Positions 23,564-31,977 of a stretch of 40,510 bases of DNA are shown here, piece after piece. The notes beneath the pieces are model-generated. The model was not told where the DNA came from and did not search any database. It saw only the letters and a list, made by a program, of their open reading frames with translations. How positions within the stretch are numbered: position 1 is the first letter of the stretch; each line of letters begins with the position of its first letter. Origin of the DNA: an uncultured Corynebacterium sp. Lineage in GTDB: Bacteria > Actinomycetota > Actinomycetes > Mycobacteriales > Mycobacteriaceae. Both the position numbers and the translations under genes were made by a program. The stretch covers positions 1-40,510 of the forward strand of contig NZ_CAMQAZ010000023.1 in the NCBI RefSeq assembly GCF_946998835.1, given 5' to 3'.

Positions 23564-24451
23564 ATGACGGATTCGCTTTCTTCTCTAGTGCTTATCGACG
23601 TCTTCGCAGACGGCGGCCCGGTTGCTGTCGAGGCGGCCCAGCCCTTCCTCTATGCGGACGATCTCGGGGCTATTCGCGGTGACGGAGTTTTTGAAACCCT
23701 CCTGGTCAGGGGTGGTCATACCTGCAACACAGACCGACACGAGAAGCGGTTTGCGTCCTCGGCATTGATGCTGGATTTGCCCGCCCCAGACTTGGAGCAG
23801 TGGCGAGCTGCCACCGAGGTTGCGTTGCAGGAGCTGCGCGCTAGGTCAATTGAGGGGGATGCAACGTTGCGGTGGGTCTACTCGCGTGGTCGTGAGTCCA
23901 CCGGAAAGCCGACCGGCTACGTCTTGGCAAGCTCCGCCGCGAAGGTAGCGGAGAACCGCCTGAACCCGGTGTCGGTCATGCTCGCAGAGCGCGGGTTTTC
24001 CCTCGACCTTGGCTCCCGCGCACCGTGGGCTCTCATCGGTGCCAAGACGCTGTCGTACGCGGCTAATATGGCCGCCTTGCGCTATGCCAAGTCCAAGGGC
24101 TTCGACGATGTCATCTTCACCTCTGCGGAGGGAAACCTGCTGGAGGGGCCAACATCGACCATCATTGTGCAGCGCGGCAATGAGTTGCTGACTCCCAACC
24201 CCGGTGAGGGAGTTCTTCCTGGCACGACCCAGGCAGCACTGTTTGAAACCGCCGCCAACTGCGGATGGACTGTCACACCGACTGTCCTGGTGCCAGGCGA
24301 CCTGTACACTGCCGACGCAGTGTGGCTGGTGTCCTCGGTGCGCATCGCAGTCGTGGTCAAATCCATCGATGGCGAGCCCATCCGCCAGCCGGATGCGGCC
24401 GCGGAGAAGGAATTCCGCGACCTGTGCGACGAGGCGCTGGCGACGCAGTAG
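23564..24451 (+). CDS. pabC: aminodeoxychorismate lyase PabC
   Basis: This fold-type IV PLP enzyme releases pyruvate from 4-amino-4-deoxychorismate to give p-aminobenzoate for folate. It has GDGVFETLLV (39-48), Arg and His in DRHEKRF, and the PLP Lys161 in IGAKTLSYAANMAALRYAK. EGNLLEGPTSTIIV and GVLPGTTQAALFETA follow. Branched-chain aminotransferases and D-amino-acid transaminases share this fold. The place next to ygfZ, which uses folate, and the synteny with Rv0812 favour PabC. The length of 295 aa is normal. Confidence 0.88.
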   Translation: MTDSLSSLVLIDVFADGGPVAVEAAQPFLYADDLGAIRGDGVFETLLVRGGHTCNTDRHEKRFASSALMLDLPAPDLEQWRAATEVALQELRARSIEGDATLRWVYSRGRESTGKPTGYVLASSAAKVAENRLNPVSVMLAERGFSLDLGSRAPWALIGAKTLSYAANMAALRYAKSKGFDDVIFTSAEGNLLEGPTSTIIVQRGNELLTPNPGEGVLPGTTQAALFETAANCGWTVTPTVLVPGDLYTADAVWLVSSVRIAVVVKSIDGEPIRQPDAAAEKEFRDLCDEALATQ

Positions 24452-24456
24452 GGCAC

Positions 24457-24529
24457 GACGCGACAACAGCTGTGCAGTGACGCGGTAGGCCGCGACGCAA
24501 CAAGGCCGAGCGGCGACGCGACAAGGCCG
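24457..24529. repeat. short direct repeats between pabC and nitrobindin-like gene
   Basis: GACGCAACAAGGCCG (24494) and GACGCGACAAGGCCG (24515) differ at one base and lie 21 bp apart. A shorter copy, GACGCGACAA, is at 24457. They fill the 116-bp gap between two convergent genes. Confidence 0.6.
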
Positions 24530-24567
24530 CGCAATGCCCGTCGTAAAGCGGTGTAAAGCGGGAAAAC

Positions 24568-25248
24568 CTAGCCCGCGTAGCGCTTGAGCTGCGCAGACAT
24601 TCGCGGGACGAACTCGTCTTCCCGTAGGCGCTCGTCCACCCAACCAAGATCGTTGTTCGGCATCAGGCCGTAGAGGCGCTTGCCCGGGCCGAGCGAGGCC
24701 GGACCGGTGGCGGTGACCATCGTGGAGGCCGCTTGCAGCTCCCACGCGCGCTCGGAGACCGGCTTGCCGTAGTAAATCTCGGTGACACCGGTGGAGTGGG
24801 CGCAGATGAACTCAATCTCGTCATCGTCGTTGATGCGCCAGAATCCGGTTTCGCGCTGGTCCGGGCCGGTTGGCTTGCCGTCTTCATCCAGTTTCCAGAT
24901 GCGCGATTCATACTTCAGGTAATTCTCGCCATCGTGGCTGAAAATGAGCTGCTGGCCGAAGTTGTACTCGCCGTCGACGACGGTGTTCGCCTGCCCCTCG
25001 CCGCGCCAAACGCCGACGAGCGGCAGGAGCGCCAGCAGACCGTCATGAATATTCGGGCCAAAGCGCAGGTTTGCAGTCTCGTCGGGGATCGGGAGCCCCT
25101 CAAGCTCGGAGATATTGCGCGTAGCGGTGCTCTTGGCCTGCTCAGCTGCGCGGTTAATCGCCTCGTTGCCGTCGAGGCGAGGTGCGGCCGCAGCTACAGG
25201 CTCCTGTGCAGCGGCGTCTGACTGGTTGCTGCCATTGTTCTCGGTCAT
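24568..25248 (-). CDS. nitrobindin-like FABP-fold protein without the usual heme histidine
   Basis: Nitrobindins are ten-stranded beta-barrels that bind heme and isomerise peroxynitrite. The core begins near residue 65 with HDGLLALLPLVGVWRGEGQANT (GxWxGxG motif at 79-85). It continues through FSHDGENYLKYESRIWKL and GFWRINDDDEIEF. The preceding 60 residues are a polar, probably disordered extension. The C-terminal strand reads FVPRMSAQLKRYAG, where heme-binding members carry His. The proximal ligand therefore seems absent, as in the so-called ferric nitrobindin-like corynebacterial proteins. Ligand and function are open. A TAGAGT box 7 nt before the ATG fixes the start. Position matches Rv0813c. 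Confidence 0.87.
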   Translation of the reverse strand: MTENNGSNQSDAAAQEPVAAAAPRLDGNEAINRAAEQAKSTATRNISELEGLPIPDETANLRFGPNIHDGLLALLPLVGVWRGEGQANTVVDGEYNFGQQLIFSHDGENYLKYESRIWKLDEDGKPTGPDQRETGFWRINDDDEIEFICAHSTGVTEIYYGKPVSERAWELQAASTMVTATGPASLGPGKRLYGLMPNNDLGWVDERLREDEFVPRMSAQLKRYAG

Positions 25249-25255
25249 GCCTCAC

Positions 25256-25261
25256 ACTCTA
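25256..25261 (-). promoter_or_regulatory. -10 box of leaderless nitrobindin-like gene
   Basis: On the minus strand TAGAGT lies 7 nt before the ATG at 25248. Confidence 0.5.
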
Positions 25262-25328
25262 CCGCTGACGCTAGGCCAGCCACGTAGGGGCTGCTCGCGT
25301 ACAGCGCCAACACCGCTTGACGACGGCC

Positions 25329-26186
25329 CTAGCGACGCACCCGACAGTTCTTCTCCGGCAACTCTTCCGCGGATTTCGCTGCTGCCTCCGCGTCCTGTTT
25401 AGAGGTCGGCGGCATGAAGTTTTTAGGCGAGACGGTGCAGAAAACCTGTTCGCCCTCAATGGTGATGGACCCGCCAGACACGTACACCCGAGTTGCTGGC
25501 ATGCCCAGAGGGATCTCTGAATCCCGCAGCGTCAGGCGGAAGGTGTCCATGATGTGCTGAGCATCGGCCTCAGACAGCTCGGGCTTGCTGTGGCTTTTGG
25601 TGTCTGTCGGGGACATTGGTGCGGAAATAATCTCCAGCGGCGTGATAATCACGTCGCTGCTCACGATGCGTAACTTCGCCGCAACCTGGGTTTTCCCCTG
25701 CCAGCCAGGCGGGGTGGCCTCGAAAATCGCCTCGGTCTCCCAGCCGCCGGTGGGGGAGGAATCCTTCAGGCGCTGAATGCTCAAGTCTGTTAGGCCAAGT
25801 TTATTTCCCAGAGAGACGCCGTCGAGTGAGAGCTTGGTGAAGTACTGCTTTGTATATGACTCAGGGAAATCGCCACTGAGCACCGACGATGCTGGAACCT
25901 TAACGTTGGCAGCGCCGTATTCGAGGGACACCAGTCCGAAGTCGGGTACCTCCACGTCGCGGATACGCGAAGTCACGGAGCTCCACTTACCCGTCAGAAA
26001 AGATGACAAATACGCCTTGCCGCCAATGCCGACATATGGAGTCATCTCCAGCTGCGCAGTCTCTTGAATGTGCTTGGAGAGCTTGTACTCCGCATGGCTG
26101 GCGAACCCCATGTCGGTGGTAATCACCAACGCGGCAACAGCGAGGATTGAACCGCCAATTTTCTTCTGTCGTCGGGAAATGGACAC
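25329..26186 (-). CDS. lmeA: LmeA-like DUF2993 exported phospholipid-binding protein
   Basis: The 285-aa protein has a basic N-terminus (MSISRRQKK) followed by one hydrophobic segment (about 10-30), a signal peptide or anchor. A DUF2993 domain follows (about 40-250), with a repeated beta pattern such as LDGVSLGNKLGLTDLSIQRL and STVLSGDFPESYTKQYFTKL-type sequences. In mycobacteria LmeA (Rv0817c) binds phospholipids in the cell envelope and maintains mannan elongation on lipomannan. The synteny, between the nitrobindin-like gene and mshD, matches. The start is taken as the GTG at 26186. A TACTAAT-like -10 lies 5-6 nt upstream. Confidence 0.8.
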   Translation of the reverse strand: MSISRRQKKIGGSILAVAALVITTDMGFASHAEYKLSKHIQETAQLEMTPYVGIGGKAYLSSFLTGKWSSVTSRIRDVEVPDFGLVSLEYGAANVKVPASSVLSGDFPESYTKQYFTKLSLDGVSLGNKLGLTDLSIQRLKDSSPTGGWETEAIFEATPPGWQGKTQVAAKLRIVSSDVIITPLEIISAPMSPTDTKSHSKPELSEADAQHIMDTFRLTLRDSEIPLGMPATRVYVSGGSITIEGEQVFCTVSPKNFMPPTSKQDAEAAAKSAEELPEKNCRVRR

Positions 26187-26269
26187 ACTCTATTAGTACC
26201 TCATCATTAGTGCCCCATTGCTTTAGGTTCAGACGACGTCGGCACGTGCTGAACCTGCTGCAACGTATA

Positions 26270-26275
26270 TAGGGT
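26270..26275 (+). promoter_or_regulatory. -10 box of leaderless mshD
   Basis: TAGGGT lies 7 nt before the ATG at 26283, which decides this start over the GTG at 26274. Confidence 0.5.
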
Positions 26276-26282
26276 GGGGCGT

Positions 26283-27191
26283 ATGAACGTAACCGAACTG
26301 CTTGACGTAGACACCACCGCCGCCAGCGCACTGTTACAGCGCGCAGCCGCCGCCGACGGCGTGGAGGCGTTCGGAGAGGCCTTTGTCCGGGGGCTTGACG
26401 ACGACTCCTTCGGCCACCGACACTTTGCGATTGTCGACAATGGCCGTTACCTGGGCCTGGCCGCAGTGGCTCCGGATGCCATGGAAATGGTTGTTGCCCC
26501 GGAATGTCGCAGGCAAGGTGTGGGGTCGAAGCTACTGGCGCACATCGATGCCGAGGTCGGTGAGCGTCTGCCAATGTGGTCTCACGGCGATGTTGCCGGC
26601 GCCAGTCGATTGGCAGAGCTGACGGGACGCAAGGTTGTCCGAGAGTTGCTGCAGATGGCCATTTCGGGTTCCGCGTTGGAGAAGGCCGCGGGGGACGTCG
26701 ATAAGCGGGACGATGTCGAAGCCCTAACTCTGACTGCAGCGCGCGAGAAGTGGGGCGCGGCGGCGGTGGATAAGGCATGGTTGGCCGTGAATAATGAGGC
26801 CTTTGACTGGCATCCGGAGCAGGGCGGGTGGTCGCAGCCGCAGCTCGATCGTGCCAGGGCTACGCAGTGGTTTGATCCGGAGGGCGTGTTCTTTGCTGCA
26901 GATGTGGCAGGGGCGAGCGACAGCGCCGAGGAGATTTGCGGTTTCCACTGGACAAAGTGGCATGCCGAGGAATCCGTGCCGACCGGCGAGGTGTATGTTA
27001 TTGGGCTGAGCTCGAAGGCGCGCGGGCGGGGGCTCGGGCGGTGGTTGACCAATGTTGGCCTTGCTCACCTGCGGAGCAGGGGCGCGGAGAAGGTCATTCT
27101 CTACGTCGAAGGTGATAACGCGCCAGCAGTGCGCACCTATCGTGCGGTTGGTTTTGAGGTCGCTCGACGCGATGTGATGTACGGGGCGTAG
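26283..27191 (+). CDS. mshD: mycothiol synthase MshD
   Basis: MshD acetylates Cys-GlcN-Ins with acetyl-CoA, the last step of mycothiol synthesis in the cytosol. Two GNAT domains are in tandem. The N-terminal one (about 1-130) has AMEMVVAPECRRQGVGSKLLAHI, the C-terminal one (about 150-302) has YVIGLSSKARGRGLGRWLTNVGLAHL and a YVEGDNAPAVRTYRAVGFEVAR end typical of MshD. Both keep a Q/R-x-x-G-x-G/A acetyl-CoA loop. The length of 302 aa is normal. It lies upstream of the pst operon, the same order as Rv0819-Rv0820. Confidence 0.95.
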   Translation: MNVTELLDVDTTAASALLQRAAAADGVEAFGEAFVRGLDDDSFGHRHFAIVDNGRYLGLAAVAPDAMEMVVAPECRRQGVGSKLLAHIDAEVGERLPMWSHGDVAGASRLAELTGRKVVRELLQMAISGSALEKAAGDVDKRDDVEALTLTAAREKWGAAAVDKAWLAVNNEAFDWHPEQGGWSQPQLDRARATQWFDPEGVFFAADVAGASDSAEEICGFHWTKWHAEESVPTGEVYVIGLSSKARGRGLGRWLTNVGLAHLRSRGAEKVILYVEGDNAPAVRTYRAVGFEVARRDVMYGA

Positions 27192-27365
27192 GGGCCGGCT
27201 GGGATGTAGGAACCAGCCGGGGGCGAAGAGGCTTACTTTGCTCTTAGGTTTTGGGGAATTTTCCCCTTCGGGCTGGCGTGGGGCTATGTAATTTTGAGAG
27301 TTTTAGAGCCTCATTTCACGATTTCTTACAGGGAAAATGAGAACAATTAAAGAATTACTTTTAAC
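27192..27365. other. intergenic stretch upstream of the pst promoter
   Basis: No gene is visible. The part from about 27300 is AT-rich, unlike the flanking coding regions, and leads into the PHO-box-like repeat. No clear terminator for mshD was found. Confidence 0.4.
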
Positions 27366-27407
27366 GTTCACCAATTGTTAATGTTTCGAACAGGTTCCGG
27401 TTACTAT
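27366..27407 (+). promoter_or_regulatory. phosphate-responsive promoter of pstSCAB with PHO-box-like repeat
   Basis: GTTCACC (27366-27372) and GTTAATG (27377-27383) are spaced exactly 11 bp apart, the layout of actinobacterial PHO boxes bound by PhoP/PhoR-type response regulators. A TACTAT -10 box (27402-27407) follows 18 nt later, and no good -35 is present. The repeats take the -35 position, as expected for an activator site. Confidence 0.55.
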
Positions 27408-27494
27408 CGCTAGTTAACTTCAGCTCAGTGGACCGGAGTGTGGCGGTTCCACGAGAACTGTTTCACTCATCGTGTAAAACCTGGAGGATTTACT

Positions 27495-28592
27495 GTGCTG
27501 AAGAAGAACCGTGTGGCATCCGTAATTGGCCTGGCCGCTGTCGCAAGCCTCACCCTGGCTGCTTGCTCTGAAGAAGGCGGAGAAGCCGCATCTCAGGTTG
27601 AGGGCCTGTCTGACGTGACCGGTGAGCTGCAGGGTGAGGGCGCTACCTCGCAGCAGCGCGCAATGGACCTTTTTGCCACCAAGTTCGAAGAGACAGGCTC
27701 GACCCTGTCCTACAACGCATCCGGCTCTGGCTCCGGTCAGACTCAGTTCATTGCCGGCACCGTTGCTTTCGCTGGCTCCGACTCCCCGCTGAAGGAGAAG
27801 GACGGCAAGGACCAGGTCGCAGAGGCTAAGAAGCGCTGCGACGGCAACGACGCATGGCACCTGCCGATGGTCATCGGCCCGGTGGCAGTTGCGTACAACC
27901 TCGAGGGTGTTGACGTCACCCTGACCCCGGCACTGGTTGCTGAGATCTTCGACGGCAAGATCACCAAGTGGAATGACCCGAAGATTGCTGAGGCTAACGA
28001 GGGCGCCGACCTGCCGGAGAAGGACATCAAGGTTGTCTACCGCTCTGAGGAGTCCGGTACCACTGATAACTTCATGAAGTTCCTGAGCGCTGCTGCTCCG
28101 GACCAGTGGAAGCACGAGGCTTCCAAGTCGTTCCCGACCGCTACTGGCCAGGGCGCTAACGGTTCGGCCGGCGTTGTCAACGAGGTCTCCAACATCGACG
28201 GTGCAATCACCTACGTCGAGGCCGGCTTCGCTGAGGACAAGGACCTGGGCATCGCCAAGATGGACTTCGGTCACGGCCCAGTTGAGCTGAACAACGACAC
28301 CGTCGGTAAGGCTCTGGACTCCGTTACGTTCAAGACTGAGGGTCACGACATGGTTGTTGACGCCGATGCTCTGTTCGCAATGGATGAGGAAGGTGCTTAC
28401 CCGCTGGTCCTGACCACCTACGAGATTGTCTGCTCTGCTGGTTACGACGAGCAGACTCGTGACCTGGTTAAGAACTTCCTGAAGGTCGTTCTGGAAGAGG
28501 GCCAGGGTCCGGAGCTCGAAGAGCTGGGCTACATCCCAGTTCAGGGCGAGTTCAAGGACAAGCTGTCCGCAGCAGTCGACGCTATTAAGTAA
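27495..28592 (+). CDS. pstS: phosphate-binding lipoprotein PstS
   Basis: PstS captures phosphate outside the membrane for the PstCAB importer. The signal peptide MLKKNRVASVIGLAAVASLTLAAC ends in the lipobox LAAC, with Cys24 as the lipid-modified residue. Phosphate-contact regions are visible: GEGATSQQ, NASGSGSGQTQFI, FAGSDSPL, YRSEESGTTDNF and GQGANGSAGV. The GTG start at 27495 has GGAGG 7 nt upstream and begins the signal peptide correctly. The frame open to 27438 would add an unsuitable N-terminus. First gene of the pst operon. Confidence 0.97.
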   Translation: MLKKNRVASVIGLAAVASLTLAACSEEGGEAASQVEGLSDVTGELQGEGATSQQRAMDLFATKFEETGSTLSYNASGSGSGQTQFIAGTVAFAGSDSPLKEKDGKDQVAEAKKRCDGNDAWHLPMVIGPVAVAYNLEGVDVTLTPALVAEIFDGKITKWNDPKIAEANEGADLPEKDIKVVYRSEESGTTDNFMKFLSAAAPDQWKHEASKSFPTATGQGANGSAGVVNEVSNIDGAITYVEAGFAEDKDLGIAKMDFGHGPVELNNDTVGKALDSVTFKTEGHDMVVDADALFAMDEEGAYPLVLTTYEIVCSAGYDEQTRDLVKNFLKVVLEEGQGPELEELGYIPVQGEFKDKLSAAVDAIK

Positions 28593-28615
28593 AAAGACTG
28601 CTGCGCGCGACGCCA

Positions 28616-28643
28616 GTGACAACAGACTGAGTTCTGTTGTCAC
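28616..28643 (+). other. stem-loop in the pstS-pstC intergenic region
   Basis: GTGACAACAGA and TCTGTTGTCAC pair perfectly around a 6-nt loop. Weaker outer pairing (GACG...CGTC) extends it. No T-run follows, so it is more likely to protect the pstS mRNA end and lower pstC expression than to terminate fully. Confidence 0.7.
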
Positions 28644-28837
28644 CGACGTCGACGCGGGGATAACTTCAGCCGGCCATGCAGGTTAGAGCTGTGGGCCGCA
28701 AAAACCTGATGTAGACCGGTTGGCTTTAATAAATCGACACCTCAGTTGATTGTGTACCGCTACCTAGGCGGTATTTGGGGCCAATCGGTCTTCGTGTGCG
28801 TTGAAGCACAAATGACTTCTATTTAGGAAATGAGATC

Positions 28838-29881
28838 ATGAGTTCCTCGACTCCCATTGACGGGAAGCAGGAGGCTGTAGACAGCAGTCTGTTGCAGTCC
28901 TCAGCACCGCAGGTTGATTCCTCCGGCGATGAGAGCTCGGAAGAGCAAGCCATTCAGACCGGCGTTGTTCGTCCTGGTGACCGAATCTTCAAGATTCTGG
29001 CTGTCGGATCCTCCGCATTGGTGACTGCATCTATTATCGCAATTGCAGTGTTCCTGCTTCTGCGGGCAGTTCCGGCGCTTTCCCGTAACGAAGCAAACTT
29101 CTTCACCTACACCGAGCGATGGAACCTGGCAGACACCTCCGCCATGTACTTCGGTATTCCGAACATGTTCCTGGTGACTGTCGCGGTTTCCATCCTGGCA
29201 CTGGTGCTGGCGATGCCGGTTGCGCTGGGTATCGCTATCTTCCTGACTGCCTATGCGCCAAAGAAGCTGGTCAAGCCGCTGGGTTACCTTGTGGACCTGT
29301 TGGCTGCAGTGCCGTCGATTGTTTACGGTCTGTGGGGCTTCATGGCTCTCGGCCCGGCTCTGGCTGGTCTGTACGGTTGGCTGGCTAAGACATTGGGCTT
29401 CATCCCGATGTTTGCGGTGTACCCAAACTCGCCGGCATTCGAGACCGGTCGAAACCTCTTTACCGGTGGCATCGTGCTGGCAATTATGATTCTGCCGGTT
29501 ATCGCAGCTACCACCCGTGAGGTATTTGTCCAGACCCCGCGTGGACACATTGAGGCATCGCTGGCTCTTGGCGCTACCCGCTGGGAAATGGTCAAGCTGG
29601 CTATCCTCCCGTTCGGTCGCTCCGGCTTCATCTCCGGCTCGATGCTGGGCCTGGGTCGCGCCCTCGGTGAGACCATGGCTCTCTACCTCGTGATTTCCCC
29701 GTCCTCGGCATTCCGCGGTTCGCTGTTCGATGGTGGTACCACCTTCGCAACCGCAATTGCGAACGCGGCACCGGAGTTCAATGACAACCTCAAGGCCGGC
29801 GCTTACATGTCCGCAGGTTTGGTGCTGTTCTTGCTGACCTTCGTGGTCAACTCCGCAGCCCGACTGATTGCGAAGAAGTAG
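28838..29881 (+). CDS. pstC: phosphate ABC transporter permease PstC
   Basis: One of two membrane subunits of the high-affinity phosphate importer. The first 55 residues are a cytosolic Ser/Glu-rich tail. A first membrane helix (about 56-78) is followed by the typical extracytoplasmic loop FFTYTERWN, then five more helices. The EAA loop that contacts PstB reads EASLALGATRWEMVKLAILPFGRSG (about 230-254). AGGAAATGAG lies before the ATG. A 245-bp gap with a stem-loop separates it from pstS. pstA follows after 32 nt. Confidence 0.96.
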   Translation: MSSSTPIDGKQEAVDSSLLQSSAPQVDSSGDESSEEQAIQTGVVRPGDRIFKILAVGSSALVTASIIAIAVFLLLRAVPALSRNEANFFTYTERWNLADTSAMYFGIPNMFLVTVAVSILALVLAMPVALGIAIFLTAYAPKKLVKPLGYLVDLLAAVPSIVYGLWGFMALGPALAGLYGWLAKTLGFIPMFAVYPNSPAFETGRNLFTGGIVLAIMILPVIAATTREVFVQTPRGHIEASLALGATRWEMVKLAILPFGRSGFISGSMLGLGRALGETMALYLVISPSSAFRGSLFDGGTTFATAIANAAPEFNDNLKAGAYMSAGLVLFLLTFVVNSAARLIAKK

Positions 29882-29913
29882 CAAGGTCGTAGGAAAAGAA
29901 AAGAGAAGTAACA

Positions 29914-30852
29914 ATGACTAGTTCAACTACTGATTCTTCGCCTAACGGCCCCACCGACATGGTCCCCACCTCCGAGTCGGCATTCACCCAGATTAAGGGC
30001 TCCCGCAAGGTGGCGGACAACGTCTCCACGGTCCTGATTTATATCTGCATGGCTCTCGCGCTGATTCCGTTGGTGTGGGTATTGTTCGAGCTCGTCGTCC
30101 GAGGAACCCCGTCGCTGCTGAGCGGTGAGTGGTGGACCGCCTCCCAGCGTGGTGTCACCGTTGGTGCGGATGCTGGTGGTGTTGCCCACGCAATCGTCGG
30201 TACCTTGATTCAGGCCCTGGTCACGACCATCATCACCGTGCCGTTCGGTATCTTCGTCGCCATCTACTTGGTTGAGTACGCAGGTAACTCTCGCTTGGGT
30301 AAGATCACCACCTTCATGGTCGACATCCTCTCCGGTGTGCCGTCGATTGTCGCGTCGCTGTTCATCTACTCGATGTGGGTCGTCATGTTCGGCATGAGCC
30401 GCTCCGGCTTCGCTGTCTCGCTGGCACTGGTTCTGCTGATGCTGCCAATCGTTGTTCGCAACACCGAGGAAATGCTGCGCATCGTTCCTCACGAGCTTCG
30501 TGAGGCCTCCTACGCACTGGGTGTTCCGAAGTGGAAGACCATTTTGAAGATTGTGCTCCCGACCGCGCTGTCGGGCATCGTCACCGGTGTCATGCTGGCT
30601 GTCGCCCGCGTCATGGGTGAGTCCGCACCGATGCTGATCCTGGTTGCCACCTCGCGAATCATTACCTACAACCCGTTCGGCCAGTCGCAGTCCTCGCTGC
30701 CGCTGTTCATGCTGGACATGTACAAGGCCGGTAATACCGGTGCGGCATTCGACAAGATGTGGGGCGCAGCGCTCACGCTGGTTCTCATCATTGCCCTCAT
30801 CAACATCCTGGCTCGCTTCGTATCCGCCAAGTTCTCCGTCAAGAGCAGTTAA
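29914..30852 (+). CDS. pstA: phosphate ABC transporter permease PstA
   Basis: The second permease subunit, pairing with PstC. It has about six membrane helices, the first at about residues 38-62. The cytosolic coupling loop REASYALGVPKWKTILKIVLPTALSGI (about 193-219) is typical. Segments GIFVAIYLVEYAG, DILSGVPSIVASLF and GESAPMLIL are conserved in the family. The 312-aa length includes a polar N-terminal tail of about 30 residues. AAGAGAAG lies before the ATG, and pstB begins 48 nt after the stop. Confidence 0.96.
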   Translation: MTSSTTDSSPNGPTDMVPTSESAFTQIKGSRKVADNVSTVLIYICMALALIPLVWVLFELVVRGTPSLLSGEWWTASQRGVTVGADAGGVAHAIVGTLIQALVTTIITVPFGIFVAIYLVEYAGNSRLGKITTFMVDILSGVPSIVASLFIYSMWVVMFGMSRSGFAVSLALVLLMLPIVVRNTEEMLRIVPHELREASYALGVPKWKTILKIVLPTALSGIVTGVMLAVARVMGESAPMLILVATSRIITYNPFGQSQSSLPLFMLDMYKAGNTGAAFDKMWGAALTLVLIIALINILARFVSAKFSVKSS

Positions 30853-30900
30853 TTCTGGGCGCCTAACGTCCGCTATTTCAAGGAAGGTTTTTGAAAGACC

Positions 30901-31677
30901 ATGGCTAAGCGCCTAGACCTTAACGATGTCAACATCTACTACGGCGACTTCCACGCCGTGCAGAGCGTTAATCTGCACGTCCCGCCGCGTTCCGTCACCG
31001 CATTCATCGGCCCGTCCGGCTGTGGTAAGTCCACCGTTCTCCGTTCACTGAATCGTATGCACGAGGTCATCCCAGGTGCCTACGTCACTGGCGAGGTGCT
31101 TCTCGACGGTGAAAACATCTATGGCCCGAAGATCGACCCGGTCTCCGTTCGTAACACCATCGGTATGGTGTTCCAGCGTCCGAACCCATTCCCGACCATG
31201 TCCATCGAGGACAACGTCGTGGCTGGTCTGAAGCTGGCTGGTGTTAAGAACAAGGCTCACCTCAAGGAGGTTGCCGAGAAGTCCCTGCGCGGTGCCAACC
31301 TCTGGGATGAGGTCAAGGACCGCCTGGACAAGCCGGGCGGAGGCCTCTCCGGTGGTCAGCAGCAGCGTCTGTGCATCGCTCGTGCGATTGCAGTTGAACC
31401 AGAGGTTCTGCTGATGGACGAGCCGTGCTCCGCTCTGGACCCGATTTCTACTCTGGCTATCGAGGATCTAATCCACGAGCTGAAGGAAGAGTTCACCATC
31501 GTGATTGTGACCCACAACATGCAGCAGGCTGCTCGTGTGTCCGATCAGACCGCATTCTTCTCCCTCGAGGCAACCGGCAAGCCGGGTCGCCTGGTCGAGG
31601 TCGGCCCGACCAAGAAGATCTTCGAGAACCCGGATAAGAAGGAGACCGAGGACTACATCTCGGGTCGCTTCGGCTAA
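30901..31677 (+). CDS. pstB: phosphate ABC transporter ATPase PstB
   Basis: The ATPase that powers PstCA. Walker A GPSGCGKST is at residues 38-46, the Q-loop in MVFQRPNPFPTMS, the ABC signature LSGGQQQRL at about 150-158, Walker B VLLMDEPCSALDP at about 168-180, and the switch His in IVTHNMQQAARVSD. The 258-aa length is normal. An AAGGAAGG site precedes the ATG. It is the last gene of the operon and is followed by a strong terminator. phoU converges on it from the other strand. Confidence 0.98.
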   Translation: MAKRLDLNDVNIYYGDFHAVQSVNLHVPPRSVTAFIGPSGCGKSTVLRSLNRMHEVIPGAYVTGEVLLDGENIYGPKIDPVSVRNTIGMVFQRPNPFPTMSIEDNVVAGLKLAGVKNKAHLKEVAEKSLRGANLWDEVKDRLDKPGGGLSGGQQQRLCIARAIAVEPEVLLMDEPCSALDPISTLAIEDLIHELKEEFTIVIVTHNMQQAARVSDQTAFFSLEATGKPGRLVEVGPTKKIFENPDKKETEDYISGRFG

Positions 31678-31740
31678 ATCGTGGCTTCGGCTAAAGAAAG
31701 GTGCGAATCTCGCACTGGTCAAGCCAAATAAACAAAGAGG

Positions 31741-31788
31741 CAAAAGCCCAGCACCTCGCCAATGTCCAGGCGAGGTGCTGGGCTTTTG
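31741..31788 (+). terminator. strong intrinsic terminator after pstB
   Basis: CAAAAGCCCAGCACCTCGCC and GGCGAGGTGCTGGGCTTTTG form a perfect 20-bp stem with an 8-nt loop. The stem ends in a T-run on the plus strand and an A-run on the left, so it may act in both directions and also end phoU transcripts. Confidence 0.92.
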
Positions 31789-31878
31789 TTGCGCGGCTGC
31801 TAGAGCGCGTACGTGTTTTGCCAGACGGTTGCTTAGCCGCGCGAGTGGTTTGTGGCGGGGCAAGCAGTTACTGACCCG

Positions 31879-31925
31879 GTTTATAGCACTACATAGCGAG
31901 TAAATAGCGTTCAAGTGCTATAAAC
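31879..31925. repeat. 12-bp perfect inverted repeat with 23-bp spacer
   Basis: GTTTATAGCACT (31879-31890) and AGTGCTATAAAC (31914-31925) are perfect reverse complements. The spacer contains ATAGCG twice. The segment is AT-rich and unlike its surroundings. It could be a double operator, a recombination site, or a relic of an element. Confidence 0.75.
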
Positions 31926-31977
31926 TTAATCACTTTCTCGGGAGCGGACGGTGTTTGGTCCGGGTTGGCCTAAAAAC

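Noticed and set aside
27420..28643. 407-aa minus-strand frame opposite pstS
   Set aside because: Antisense shadow covering the pstS promoter and the downstream stem-loop.
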